This document shows positions 30,985 to 42,937 of a stretch of 64,000 nt of DNA, piece by piece (the first letter of the stretch is position 1; each line of letters starts with the position of its first letter). The notes under the pieces are model-generated. The model searched no databases, was not told where the DNA came from, and saw only the letters and a list, made by a program, of their open reading frames with translations. Source of the DNA: Canis aureus (taxonomy: Eukaryota > Chordata > Mammalia > Carnivora > Canidae). The stretch is taken from positions 5,677,393 through 5,741,392 of the forward strand of contig NC_135650.1 of NCBI RefSeq assembly GCF_053574225.1, read 5' to 3'. Both the position numbers and the translations under genes were made by a program.

Positions 30985-31165
30985 GTCACTCTCTAATTTT
31001 TTCCCACTCAATTCCACTCCTTTCCTTTATAATTCCTTTCACTATTTCTTATATGCCAGGAGGAGGACATTTGATGGGATGAGCACTGGGTGTTAGAATA
31101 TATGTTGGCAAATTGAATTTACATAAAACTAACTAAATAAAAACTTTAAAAAATATATAAAGATT
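30985..31165 (+). mobile_element. L1 3' end with internal inversion (twin-priming type)
   Basis: 30,985-31,060 is antisense L1 3' UTR (CCACTCAATTCCACTCCTTT, then ATTCCTTTCACTATTTCTTA). Directly after it, 31,062-31,165 is sense L1 3' UTR (GGACATTTGATGGGATGAGC, GGCAAATTGAATTTACATAA). The antisense part lies upstream of the sense part in the L1 order, the arrangement produced by twin priming. Confidence 0.8.
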
Positions 31166-31524
31166 AAGTTTGTCTGAAGTACCTAAGAGCACCCCAAGCA
31201 CAGAGCAGTCATGATAACCCAGTGGGATGTCACCCTCACTGCCACATGCAACCCTTGTCCATAGGCCTGCAGGCCCATTGCAACTACTCGAGCATTGCCT
31301 GGCTTGGCTCCTTGATTAACTAATAAAGGAGGGTCGCATAAAAAGCTGATCATTCCCCAAGCATTCCCACGCCATAGAATATAATGGTTGTTGGAGGTGA
31401 AGGAGAAGGAAATGAGAAATTAATGCTCAGGTGAAAGAAGAGAGAGTGAAGCAGGAGTGAGCAGAAAGAGAGAGCAAAACTTGGGAAGAGAAAGGCATAG
31501 GTAATTTGATGGCTTCTTGTTGTT
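31166..31524. other. Short single-copy stretch
   Basis: No gene or repeat landmark recognised. Parts of a 115-codon minus frame cover its right half, but most of that frame is antisense SINE. Confidence 0.4.
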
Positions 31525-31711
31525 AAAAAAGATTTTAGTTTTATATTAATTAGAAACACACACACACACACAGAGGGGGTGGCAGAGACACAGGCAGAGC
31601 GAGAAGCAGGCTCCAAGAAGGGAGCCTGATGTGGGACTCCATCTGGGTCTTCAGGATCAGGACCCAGGCTGAAGGTGGCGCTAAACCAGTAAGCCACCCG
31701 GGCTGTGCATT
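31525..31711 (-). repeat. SINEC2/SINEC-type SINE, antisense
   Basis: A short (CA)n run, GGCAGAGACACAGGCAGAGC and GAGCCTGATGTGGGACTCC, ending GTAAGCCACCCGGGCTG. Target-site duplication TGGCTTCTT at 31,510-31,518 and 31,712-31,720. Confidence 0.88.
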
Positions 31712-32084
31712 GTGGCTTCTTTAAAGAATGGGATGACTGGCCTTCTTTCCTGGTTCAGGACATGGAATCTGAGACCAAAGAAGGCACAAAGACTCTGGAG
31801 GCCAATCCCCACATAAAATTGAAAGGATCGTGTATCCAGGGGTAATTAGGTGAGGAGACTAGAACCGAAGGCAAATTGAGTTCCAGGGTACAGGACATTG
31901 ATTCTAGAAGCTGTGACTCAGATCCTCCTGTTCTCTTAACTGTTCCCTGTTTTTTTTTCCGCAAACCACCCCATCCCCGTTCCTTTGCTGCTGCACAAGG
32001 AAGATTATTTTGGTGACTGTGGAGACTCAGATTCCTAGTTCAACATTGTATGTAATTTATTTCTGCTCATGCTTTTTACACTAT

Positions 32085-32245
32085 TTTGTTTTTTAAGTAG
32101 TTATTTGTTATATTTTGAGAGAGAGAGACTCTGTGCATGGAGAGGCAGAAGGTGAGAGAGAATCCCAAGACAATTGCCTGAAAATCCTGCTATTGAGCTC
32201 AAACCAGCATCCTGACTTAACCTACTGAGTCACCAGGCACCACTG
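32085..32245 (-). repeat. Old CAN-type SINE, antisense
   Basis: T-rich start, GAGAGAGAGA run, CCTACTGAGTCACCAGGCAC reversed head. Confidence 0.7.
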
Positions 32246-33650
32246 TCTTCTCCCTTAATGATATGCTCCTTTCTAGGATTCTCATATTGCAGCATTTGCT
32301 CTCATCCAGCACTTGACAACTGGGATCTTTCAATGTATAGTCTCTTTTCAGCCATCTAAGCAACTACCCTAGCATTCTCCTGGTAGGTGTTCCCCAGTCT
32401 ACTTGGAAAATTGAAGTATAGATCATAGCAAGATACTAATTCAGAGAGATTTATGACCCATGACCAATCAAGGAAGCAGCCCATTATCTTGCAGTAAGTT
32501 AAGGGAGAAGGCCTTGTCTATATAAGTTAGAGGGTAGGATGTTTGGTGGCTGTATCCAGCACCTGGTGCATGGTTTACACCAGAAATTTTGGTCCACAAG
32601 CTTCAAGCTTCTACCAAATAACCCGTATACCACTCTAGCCACAGGCTCAGGATTCTACACCATAACCACTGGCCAGCCTAGACATTTATATATCTGAGAG
32701 CTTTCCTAACAGTTGTCCTAAATTCCTACCTAGGACCACTGATCAGAAAGAATCACCATTCACAATCACATAGGGTGTCTCACTTCTGGACAGCTCACTA
32801 TAGCCTCTCCATACAATAGTTTCTCATCAAGGCACAACTGAAGCCTTCCCTATACCCCCTAGAGTGAATTTGAAACCTTCCATCTGATGCTGGAGCTCTG
32901 CTCAACACAAATATTAGTGACTGACTCCCTTCTCTAAGAAGAACTGAGTCAATATTCTTTGCTTATTTTCATTTGGTTGGCCATTGTTCATTGTAGAGGC
33001 AATCACAAGGAGTCCACAGGACATCTTCAGAGCCTCCTGTTGCTTTGAGCAAGGGTAGTGCTCAAAGAGGCCTCCTGTGCCTTGCTCCTAGCAGCTATCT
33101 AGTCCATGATGACATGAAGAGGGAGACCTGGATCTGAAATGTATTCTCTGAGACAGTTCCTAGGCGGTTTCTACTGAGTCGGACACTTGGGTCTTGTTTT
33201 TGTTCCCATTTCTTTGGACTCTTTTGTGGAATCAGTCTATTCCTATAGATCTTCTTATGCTGTTTGTTTTGTTACCACTTTCTGCTGCGCTATGATGTGT
33301 GAAACTGGTTTGTGTCATAAGAAGTTTTAGCTGGGCATAGAAGCAGGAATGGTGCTCTGTGAGTCTTCTCTGAGCCAGCCTCACAAAACAGTGAGTGTGA
33401 GAATCTCACAGAACTGGCATCCACCATAAAAAAGAACTTTGCAGAGGCTCATCAGTCCCATCAGTTGAGGTTTCCGACTATGTCAATTTTGTGTTCCGAG
33501 AGTATTCACTCTGAGGTTGTGACTGCTGGGGTGGCAACATTGTTTGCTCCACGGTGTCCAGTTGTCATTTTTGGGACTCATGGCATGAGGTACACAAATG
33601 TGATATTTCCATCAAATGTCACCAGATAAATGGGATCATCTAAAACTGAA
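32246..33650. other. About 1.4 kb single-copy sequence without gene
   Basis: No frame above 60 codons in most of it and no recognised transposon. A CCAAT-like GACCAATCA (32,461) and TATATAAG (32,519) are 50-60 bp apart, as in some promoters or LTRs, but no other LTR landmark was identified. Confidence 0.45.
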
Positions 33651-33689
33651 CCCTCTCCTCTAACTTAAATAGTGTATGTTCCTCCTGTG

Positions 33690-33805
33690 TCTCCTACATG
33701 TTGTGGGTGGAGCCTCCTTAATATTCTATTTCCCTTCTCCTGTACTCCTCCACTCCTTACACTTTCTTTTTTGCCCTATCTCTCTCTCTCTCCTCTCTTG
33801 AAGAA
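33690..33805 (+). repeat. Old CAN-type SINE 3' part
   Basis: GGAGCCTCCTTAATATTCTA then CT-rich sequence. Positional equivalent of the SINEs at 12,050, 24,665 and 62,705. Confidence 0.6.
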
Positions 33806-34649
33806 ACCATTCTTCTACTGGGCTGAATATACCGATGAAGACAAAAAAATACTAAGCCATATTATTTATGTTTCATATGTGAAATTTGCAATTTAAATGG
33901 ACAGTCATTAGTTTATAGCCAAAAGGGTAAAACTGCTTTTAGCACTCATATTTCGTCAGATTAAAAAGTAGGTGCTGTGAAGCTAATATTTGTACACTAG
34001 TCTGTGTAAAATAACCATGTAATCTCTGATTATGTTTTTAAAAACAGACCTTATTACTGAAATTAGGGTTAAATTAATGTCATAATGCAGCATATAATTT
34101 ATAAATTTCCATACCATCCTATCCCTTGGTCCACATGCCTCATTTAGTGTAGAAATTTTATCACAAAGAACAAACCAGTGTGAAGACATTATTATTAATG
34201 AAGTTGACCATATATATAAAGGACTGCTCTGTGTTATGCATTCATGTGTGTTTTAACAAATGCACATTATGTATCCAAGGACTCTAGGACCATGATATGA
34301 GCCCAAAGTAGACACCCAACCAAAGGAACCAGTCTGGTGTCCACATTATTACTCTTTTTTAATTGAAATCAAGATGGCACACAAGGGTACATTAGTTTCA
34401 AGTGTACCAAATAGCGATTCAATACCTATATAGGTTAATATTGCGCTCACCTCGAGTGTAGGTATATGTGTCCCCAAAGAGCACTATTACAATTCCACTG
34501 ATCATATTCCCATGCTGTACTTCTTTAATGGATAATGCTGAGCCTCTATCCCACTCTATTTCACTGCTATCACTATTGGTAAATGGTATACTTCCAGTAT
34601 TTAAATCACTCCAGGACGGAATATTTTCATCAAATCTGAATAGTGATAT

Positions 34650-34820
34650 ACTTGCGTGCCTCAGTGGTTGATCGTCTGCCTTTGGTCAAGTCATGGTCTC
34701 ATGGGTCTGCAATCAAGTCCCACATCAGGCTCCCCACAGTTAGCCTGCTTCACCCTCTGCTTATGTCTCAGCCTCACTCTGTGTGTCTCCCATGAATAAA
34801 TAAATAAAATCTTTAAAAAA
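34650..34820 (+). repeat. SINEC2-like SINE shared by both arms
   Basis: Body with GTGCCTCAGTGGTTGATCGT, ATCAAGTCCCACATCAGGCT and ending CATGAATAAATAAATAAAAT. Same site as 5,822-5,997 in the left arm. Confidence 0.88.
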
Positions 34821-34833
34821 AAACTTGATTAGG

Positions 34834-35051
34834 GGGACCACTGGGTGGCTCAGGGTTTAGTGCCTGCCTTTGGCCAGGGTGCTCTTCTGGAGTCCCAGGA
34901 TTGTGTCCCACATCAGGCTCCCAGCATGGAGCCTGCTTATCCCTCTGCCTGTGTCTCTGCCCCTCTCACTCTCTCTATCTCTATCTCTCTCTGCCTCTCT
35001 CTCTCCCTCTCTATGTCTATCATAAATAAATGAAAAAAACCTTAAAAAAAG
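34834..35051 (+). repeat. SINEC_Cf private to the right arm
   Basis: Body ACCACTGGGTGGCTCAGGG to CATAAATAAATGAAAAAAA with an expanded CT/CTAT stretch. Target-site duplication AAACTTGATTAGG (34,821-34,833) / AAACCTGACTAGG (35,052-35,064), entered directly beside the tail of the SINE before it. Confidence 0.9.
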
Positions 35052-35361
35052 AAACCTGACTAGGAAATAAATACAAGAGACTACTAGAGTAAATAGGGGA
35101 AAAAAAGAATAATTGGTAGCACTGAATAAAACCTTTGAAGATTATGGGTAAAATCAAGTGAAAAAACTCACAAAAGATAGGAGAGTATGTGGACCTACAG
35201 AGACAGAAATTATTTTGCAAGATGACCAGAAGGTAGGAGATTTTACCTGGGTTTCACAACAAGCTACATGAGCCACGGGAACTCATCATTGAAATCAATG
35301 TGCAGATCGGTTCTATTCGTGAATTAAGTATGTCAGGCTATTTGAGGTTGCCAATGACTTT

Positions 35362-35560
35362 TTTTGTTAGATTTTATTATTTATTTATTTACTTATTTAT
35401 TTATTTATTTATTTATTTATAGCATAAGATAATAGAAGGGTAGAGGAAAATGGAGAAGTACATTTCAAGTTGAGCAAGGCCCCAAATACTGTATGAATTC
35501 CAGGACACTGAGATCTTGGCCTGAACTTAAGACTTTTCCTTATCCCCCAAGGAGGATTGC
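35362..35560 (-). repeat. Old CAN-type SINE with expanded (TTTA)n tail
   Basis: Tail now consists of about 12 TTTA units at 35,372-35,421, then a reversed decayed body. Shared by four duplicon copies. Confidence 0.75.
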
Positions 35561-36774
35561 CCCCCAGACCTTCATATGATGCTTATTAATCCCTGACTAC
35601 ATTACAGTCTTGTCCTGTATCCATATAAACAATGATCTCTCAGTAATTCTTGAGCACTACACCCAATGCATCCAAAGTTACTGTGTGTACTTCTAAATAT
35701 CGCTAAGTGTGTGGTGCAGTAGTTTTTCCACAGGAAGTCAATAAAGGAATCTCCAGTTTCTTCTATGGAATGCTAGCCTGTTCTCCTGAATTAGAAGTGG
35801 GAATTTTTTCCTCTTTGGAGTGAATTATGATATGACAAGGAACAGAGTATTTTTTTAGTTGTAAGGACCATTTTTATGGGGTGTTGAAAGGGTAAGTTAT
35901 AAACAGTGTAGAAGGGGACCTCTTTCTCACATGCAGTTTTTCCTTCTTGAGTTAAGAATTTCATTTTACTCACTCAGTGAACTGGAGAGATCTATCCTTG
36001 AGGAATAGCCCGTTCTTTTTCATGGGCAAAACCTGTGCTTCCTTTGGAGGTCTTTTGCTTTACTACTGTTGCTCATGTGCTGTTGACTACTCACCAAGAC
36101 AATCAATCAGAAAGTACACACATGACCTGTTCCTCATGGTATCCTCATTGGTGTAAGTGCAGGTCATCTCAGAAACCAGCAAAAGTGATTCGTATTCTGG
36201 AATCAGTTGCTTGTTGACAAAAACCTCTAATTAACAAGGCAGATGGGGTAACCTTGTTGATCTGGGACAGCCTCAGTATTCCATGTACCCAGGGCTTGGG
36301 AGTGTGTGAGATAGGCAGCTTTGCCAGGTCAGAAAATATGTCCATGATTCTACAATACTAGGAAGCTAGCATATTCACTCTGTGGTGTGGTTGTGAATGC
36401 ATGAGGCTTAGAGTTGTGTGACCCGTTTAACACTCTGCTGTGGAACAGTTGTGTATGCATATGCGTGTATGACACTAAATTTAGAGATCTAAATTGAGAG
36501 AATGAGACACAAATATAGACACAGAAATCCAGAGAAATATAAAAGGAGAGAGAAAGAATAAGAGACTTCTCCAGGACGTATGTCCCACTGACACTGCACG
36601 ACGTCCTCTCTCATCATTCTCAAAAAATAAAAAAATCCCATAACACAGCATATTTTGCAGCCCTAACACCATTAGTGGCCAAACAGTGGCAGTTCATCTC
36701 AAGATTTGTAAACAAAGCGATCATGTTCAGTAGCCCTCTATTCATAGTGATCAACCATCAGAGAATTATTCTTT

Positions 36775-36980
36775 TAGTTTATTAAAATTCGTCTTTATGT
36801 ATCTGAGAGAAAGAGTGAGGAGGAGATGTGAGAGGGATAGTTGGAAGAGAAAGACAAACATGTTACTCATAAAGGAGGCCCACTCATAAATCAGACACCT
36901 AGGCTGATTTCATGTCCCAAACAGCATGAACTGAATCAAAGGAAGACTCTTAACTGACTGAATCAGGCACGTCTACCTGA
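36775..36980 (-). repeat. Old CAN-type SINE, antisense
   Basis: Begins TTTAGTTTATTAAAATTCGTC, has a GAGAGAAAGAG run and ends TGACTGAATCAGGCACGTC. Counterparts at 4,040 and 27,695. Confidence 0.65.
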
Positions 36981-37167
36981 GTTATTCCTGAACACGATGA
37001 CAAACATGCTCAGGGATACTATGTGTCCTGCTGGAAGCACCCTATGATCCCTTCTGAATTAGAGTGTTCATCAAGAGCATCACAGAAGAATATCCAATAA
37101 ATCTTCTCAAAGTGAGCTTGAGTATCTTTGACCATGGATTGAATGTCGCATCCTTGGTTGTTTTCCA

Positions 37168-37410
37168 TAGAGTATGTTCTCATTCATTTGGAGAATATAA
37201 ATAATAGTGAAAGGGAATATAAGGGAAGGGAGAAGAAATGTGTGGGAAATATCAGAAAGGGAGACAGAACATAAAGACTCCTAACTCTGGGAAATGAACG
37301 TGGGGTGGTAGAAGGGGAGGAGGGCGGGGGGTGGGAGTGAGTGGGTGGTGGGCACTGGGGGTTATGCTGTATGTTGGTAAATTGAACACCAACAAAAAAG
37401 AAATAAAAAA
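37168..37410 (+). mobile_element. L1 3' end, private to right arm
   Basis: Sense L1: TTCATTTGGAGAATATAAAT, AGTGAAAGGGAATATAAGGG, CTCCTAACTCTGGGAAATGA, GGGGGTTATGCTGTATGTTG and an ACACCAACAAAAAAGAA tail. The left arm near 3,590-3,810 has no L1 at this place. Confidence 0.93.
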
Positions 37411-37904
37411 AAGAAATTCTGATGAAAATCAGACACTTTCCATATAAGATGAAAACACAATCTTCCTGGTGGGAAGAGTGCTGAGTCGTTGTCTCTTGCC
37501 AAGCATTACCTTATTTGAGAGGATGCTTACCATTGGCAACACCGAAGCTGTTATAAAGTGTGTAATCTGGTATTTTCCTCAAGAACAGTTTCTCCTGCCT
37601 CGTTGAGAAATGTTGTAGCCACCATCCTTAGTGGACTGGAGAGACACGTCCTTCGGGACAAACTACTTCCTCCGGGTGTTGTTTCACTTACTTTGGTATC
37701 ATTCTCTCAAACACTGTTCCCTCTGGCTTCCTAAATTCATTCAGAGTAGGAAAGACCAGTTTTATTATAGGTAATACTATCTACTGATTAAAAACAATAA
37801 GAGACTTACATTTTCGAATATTTTACACTGGATTAATGTCCAAATATTAGATTCAAAATAATACCATTAATGATGATCACATTTGAGTTGTAGGGTGCTA
37901 GTGA

Positions 37905-38090
37905 AAACAGTCACTTAATTGTCTACCATGGGAACAGTACACGATCCCATGTTGAGGATTCAGCTCCATGTTGTGCTTTCCCTTTATGGGTAGCCTAGTT
38001 CTCCTTGTAACCCTGTCCTCACTTATACTCTCTCTCTATTTCCATCCCTTTGTCTTTTCCTCCAATAAATTAATGAATTAATAAATCCTA
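37905..38090 (+). repeat. Old CAN-type SINE
   Basis: Mirror copy of 2,845-3,105: GATCCCATGTTGAGGATTC, then a CT-rich part and a CAATAAATTAATGAATTAAT tail. Confidence 0.65.
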
Positions 38091-38244
38091 AGTAAAAAAT
38101 GACTGAACCTGATTTGAAAATGCACATTGACTCCTCTGGTTATAGAATAATGTCTCACCAGTATATCTGTATTATTCACTTTAAAACAATAAAAGTGGGT
38201 CTTAATAATTTTCTCCTAATAATGGGTCAATGAGCAAACTAGAA

Positions 38245-38465
38245 TAATGATTCTTTTTTTATTTTGAACAACAGAGTGATAGAGATAGTGTGAGCACTGG
38301 AGGGGGAGAGGAAAAGATGAAGGGAATCTTAACAGATTCCATATGTAGCACAGAGCTTCTCTCAAAGCTACCTCTCATGAACATGAGAATATGATCTAGG
38401 GCAAAATCAAGAGTCAGACACTTACATGACTGAGTCAACCAGGCGTCCTTAGCATATTTATAATT
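38245..38465 (-). repeat. Old CAN-type SINE, antisense
   Basis: Mirror copy of 2,476-2,675: GAACATGAGAATATGATCTAG, CAAAATCAAGAGTCAGACAC, GACTGAGTCAACCAGGCGTC. Confidence 0.8.
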
Positions 38466-38779
38466 AAATCCATGACTGAATTTCCATGGTAACTTCAATT
38501 GAGCCATTTGTATGATGTCTTTTGTTTTTTTCAACAGATGGAATGTTCTGACTCACTTGTTGAGGCACACAGATTTACAACCCTTGCTATGTATTATTTT
38601 TGGAGGCTCTTGAACTTAGACCCTTTTAAATGTAATGAAATAGGATGACATGTTAATATCTCACTTTCAGAAGACCACAAGGAGTGACTGATAACATTTT
38701 CAGAGTTCAAAACTTTGATCCCCTTCTTCATTGTTTGCCTAGAAGAGCCACCTGATTCAGAGGTTCTGATTCATTGGGG

Positions 38780-39270
38780 CTTTAAATGGGACATGTAATT
38801 GCTCTATACTTAAAAGACCCAAGAGTGAATGTAAAATGATGCAGTAACTATGATAAACAATACGGAAAACCATCAACGTTTTTTTAAAAGTAAAATATAC
38901 AGTGACCTAATGACTTTCAAAAACACATCTCAAAGACTGAAAGCTGAACTTCAGAGAGATATCTGTGCATGTTCTGCACTATACACAGCAGATAAGATTA
39001 TAGACAAAAATCATCTACTTATCAGCAAATGGATAAAGAAAATGGAGTCTATCCATGAAATGAGATATATTCTATTTCATGGAAGGAAATCCTAACATTG
39101 TTGACAACATGGATGGCTCTGGAAGCCATTATTTTAAGTGAAATGAGTCAGGATTTGTAAGACAAATACTGCATGATGTCACATATATTTGGAATCTCAA
39201 AGGCAAAGAAAGAGAAAGACAAAGAAGGAGAAAGTAAAATACTGGCTGAGGGAAAGGACAAATGAGGAAA
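38780..39270 (+). repeat. Old L1 3' part inside duplicon
   Basis: Sense L1 landmarks in decayed form: ACAACATGGATGGCTCTGGA, AAGTGAAATGAGTCAGGATT, CAAATACTGCATGATGTCAC, TTGGAATCTCAAAGGCAAAG. Mirror of 1,690-2,120. Confidence 0.7.
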
Positions 39271-40321
39271 AGGAGGTGATAGGAAATAAATGCATTCAGG
39301 AAGAGCTCTTTACAACATAGACTCTTTCATTAAGCAGTTTGTATTATATTTCTGAAAGTCACTGGGATGATGTTTCCAAAGGTGGGGCCTAAAGTAACGA
39401 AGAAGATGAGCTCTAGCAGATACTATGCGGGCAAATCCTTCTATTCTGTGATACAATAGAGAATGATGTAACAACACATTCATTGGGAGCATGATTATGG
39501 TGACATGCCAAGAGTTACCAAACTGATAAATGGTGGGTCCAGAAGAAGAATAGGGTTGCTTTGGTTTGGAGAAGTTTCTCTTAACACATGAAATGTCCCT
39601 GAGGTACTTTACTTCATGGAAAATGCCTCTGAACCGGGATCTCTGTCAGTCTCCTCCTCAATTTCTCCTGCATTAGGTTTACTTCGGTGATACTACATAC
39701 CATGGGGGAGGTCCATGAGCAAAGAGAAAGGTGCATATACTAAATCAGCCTCCCACCTCCAATCCTGACCCCAACCACAATGCACTTCCACAGTAAAGCC
39801 TCTTAGAATGGCCGAGAAGACCAAATGTGGTCATCCTCCCAGCATTGACACTACCAGCTGTGTCACTTAGAGGTCACCCAAGGACCAGTTGACAACCCTT
39901 AGTGACCAGCGAGTGGTCTGCCCATCTCCCAACCTGACCCAGAATCCATGACATTCCAAACTACTGTCAAAAGGCAACTCTGACTGAAGTTGGATTTCTG
40001 TCAGTTGACCAATCTTGATGAGCACCTATTATGAATTCACACGGAAAGTGGTTACTTAGGTTGTAGATGGGTGGATTAATGGATGACATCTAAGCCACAC
40101 AAGATTCCACGGACTGTAGGTCTCAGTAACATTGTGAGCAGCTGGGGATAAGGTCTAACAGGGAGTGGGCTTTGGCTGCACTAGCTCTGAGTGGGCCCCT
40201 TTCCTGCTACTTCCATGCTCTCTCAGATCCACTCTCTACAGAGTGGAAGAACTCATCCTTCTGTAGTCCCTACTCTAGAAGGGTACTAAATCCCATTCCT
40301 TTGTGCAGGACCCTTCCTGGA

Positions 40322-40425
40322 GGCTTGCGTGTCTCAGGAAATTAAGCATCTGACTCTGCTTCAGTACATAAACTCAAGTTCTGGGATCCAGTCCTGTATT
40401 GGGTCCCCACAGAATTAAAAGTAGA
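40322..40425 (+). repeat. Old CAN-type SINE fragment
   Basis: GCTTGCGTGTCTCAGGAAAT, GCATCTGACTCTGCTTCAGT, GATCCAGTCCTGTATTGGG. Mirror of 500-600. The same place at 51,260 is deleted after the CCCTGGAGG stretch. Confidence 0.65.
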
Positions 40426-41483
40426 TGTGCCCCCTCATATTGGGACATGTTTAAGCAGAGGGTAAATCCAAGCAATGTATTCACTCTTGGCATCATCAAA
40501 AGACTAAATTAACCATGACACTTAGTAAATGTACGCATGTGTCAGTAGGTATTTTAGGTGACCGCATAGCTTTCCTAAAACAAAATTAGGATCTTATATA
40601 AAGGAAGAAGATGGCATAGAGGAAAAGGTCAGACTTCGTTATAAACTCCACCATTATATTATAAATCCCACCCCTTTTTTCTACACATGGGGATATCCTG
40701 AAAATAGACTACCATTAATGAAATAAATACAAAGCAAACTAATTAAATAATTAGGAAACTAAAGTTCCAGGCAGGGTAGGAAATGACTTTCCATTTCATT
40801 CATTAGTTAAAAGAGGTGCTGTTGGAATCATAACTCATCTGCCGCTGTCAAACGAGCTAAACTGAAAATTGGAGACCTCATTCACAAACATACATGAAAA
40901 GGGACATGAAGCCCTTACGTGTACCACAACACACCGGTAGGTCTTTTGCAAAGCGCTTTAATACAAAAAAAAAAAAAAGGACATAAGAGGAGCAGTGGGA
41001 GGGTCTGTAGAGACACAGCTTGGTGTAACATACACTAATGAAGTACCCAGGACATCTGTAAACAGTGTAAAGAAATCAACACGGTGGAAAAGATACATCT
41101 TTAGGGCAAAAAAAAAAATTAAAAAAAGACAAAGACCTAGAAAAATTCTCCAGTTCAAAAAACTGAAGGTGTCAGAAGAAAAGAGGAAGCACTCTGTAGG
41201 CTTATGGATTTAAGATGAATTATCTAGAAACATACATGGTCATTCTCATGAATTCCTGGTATGCCCTGGTGCTCCTACTTGTTTCTTAAATGCTACCTGT
41301 GTTGCTCCAGCTCATCCTTGGAGGAGTTATACCCTGTATGCTATAGGTATCAAGTAGCACAGAAATTTTTGACTCCCCACTGAGGGTCACCACAACCTGT
41401 GACTCCTTAACTGAAAACACAAATATTTGTTTCTGAGTTCTTCCAGACCTGCAGATCTACTTGGGTGTGACATTGCAAATTTA

Positions 41484-42002
41484 TTTATTTTTTATTTTTT
41501 TATTTTTATTTTTATTTTTTTAATAAATTTATTTTTTATTGGTGTTCAATTTGCCAACATATAGAATAACACCCAGTGCTCATCCCATCAAGTGCCAACC
41601 TCAGTGCCCATCACCCGATCATCCCCATCCCCGCCCACCTACCCTTGCACCACCCCTAGATCATTTCCCAGAGTTAGGAGTGTCTCATGTTCTGTCTCCC
41701 TTTCGAATATTTCTCACTCATTTTGTCTCCTTCCCTCTTTATTCCCTTTCACTAATTTTTATATTCCCTACATGAATGAGCCCATATAATGCTTGTCCTT
41801 TGCCGATTGAGCTATTTCACTCAGGATAATACCCTCCAGTTCCATCCACTGTGAAGCAAATGGTGGGTATTTGTCATTCCTAATTGCTGAGTAATATTCC
41901 ATTGTATACATAAACCACATCTTCTTTATCCATTCATCTTTTGATGGGCACCGAGTCTCCTTCCACAGTTTGGCTATTGTGGACATTGCTGCTATAAAGA
42001 CT
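41484..42002 (-). mobile_element. 5'-truncated L1 3' end, antisense
   Basis: Runs from a T-rich tail through TTATTGGTGTTCAATTTGCC to GGCTATTGTGGACATTGCTG. Target-site duplication TTGCAAATTTA at 41,473-41,483 and 42,003-42,013. The second duplicon copy has the uninterrupted site at 52,146-52,160, which fixes the insertion as later than the duplication. Confidence 0.96.
41768..41986 (-). pseudogene. L1 ORF2 last 72 codons
   Basis: Frame with MSTIAKLWKETRCPSKDEW, IKKMWFMYTMEYYSAIRNDK and SEIAQSAKDKHYMGSFM, the well-kept C-terminal end of ORF2. The rest was never inserted because of 5' truncation. Not functional. Confidence 0.93.
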
Positions 42003-42330
42003 TTGCAAATTTAATTGTAATATTGAATGTATACCACAAGGACAATGACTTGAGGTCCCATAGGTCTATTCATAACTGGATATATCTGCTCTGGATATGA
42101 TTTTCGTCTCCTCCATTGGAGGGAACACATACCTTCCACAAGGATTTTGATTGTGTACTTGACATTCCCAGGCTACAAATCCCATTGACATAGGAAAAAG
42201 AATCAGAGCACAACCTAGAAATGAGGAGAGGGAGCCAAGAAAACCATAACCTAAACTTCCCCAATAAATTAGGAGGTGGAAAGTAAGGATCAAACTTCTC
42301 ATGTAAAGCATCTTAAATAACTCTTCTTAG

Positions 42331-42506
42331 GGCAGCCCCAGTGCCTTAGCGGTTTAGTGCCACCTTAACTCAGGGTGTGATCCTGGCAACTACAGGTCAA
42401 GTCACTTGTCAGGCTCCCTGCCTGGAGCCTGCTTCTTCCTGTGTCTGTGTCTCTGACTCTCGTTCTCTGTCCCTCTCTCATGAATAAATTAATAAATAAA
42501 ATCTTA

Positions 42507-42549
<43 letters not shown>

Positions 42550-42550
42550 G
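42331..42550 (+). repeat. SINEC2-type SINE with long (AAAT)n tail
   Basis: GGGCAGCCCCAGTGCCTTAG to an AAATAAATAAAATCTTAT end, then about 11 AAAT units. Imperfect target-site duplication ATAACTCTTCTTA / ATAAGTCTTCATA around 42,318-42,330 and 42,545-42,557. Confidence 0.9.
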
Positions 42551-42937
42551 TCTTCATATACCCTCCATTTGTGCCAGTATCATCCTTGTACTGCCAGGAA
42601 AGGCACAAAATGAAAAAGGTACTGATTTGTTCAAAACCTCAGGGTCATCAACAAAATTGATTTTTCTTCTTTTGGGTAGGACCTTGCCCAAATGCTGAAC
42701 TGTTATCAATTCTTCCAAAGCTACCTGCTGTGCTCTACTAAATATTTGGTCTCCTTTCTCAGTGTGCCTCTGTATCAGAGGGTTAATCCATTTCTCTCTC
42801 TCCAGAAGAGTACAATGGTATTCCTGGACAATCATGACATAGGAGTTCACCAAAGACCCCTTTGGTTTTCTCCTGTGCCTCATCAAGGCTTAAATAATCT
42901 AAGGTTCCTTTGTCATTCAGTTTCTCTAATGTTTTGA

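Larger units (their letters stand above)
33650..40850 (-). repeat. Right arm of the large inverted duplication
   Basis: Reverse complement partner of 126-12,250. It lacks the 4.7-kb L1 and the SINEs at 3,604, 11,443 and 11,632, and instead has private insertions: a SINE at 34,834 and an L1 end at 37,168. It shares with the left arm the SINEs listed at 34,650, 35,362, 36,775, 37,905, 38,245 and 40,322. No intact gene is visible. Confidence 0.85.

Noticed and set aside
42554..42886. 110-codon minus frame in the direct duplication
   Set aside because: No recognised family, and the paralogous stretch at 52,690-52,990 does not keep an equivalent long frame.
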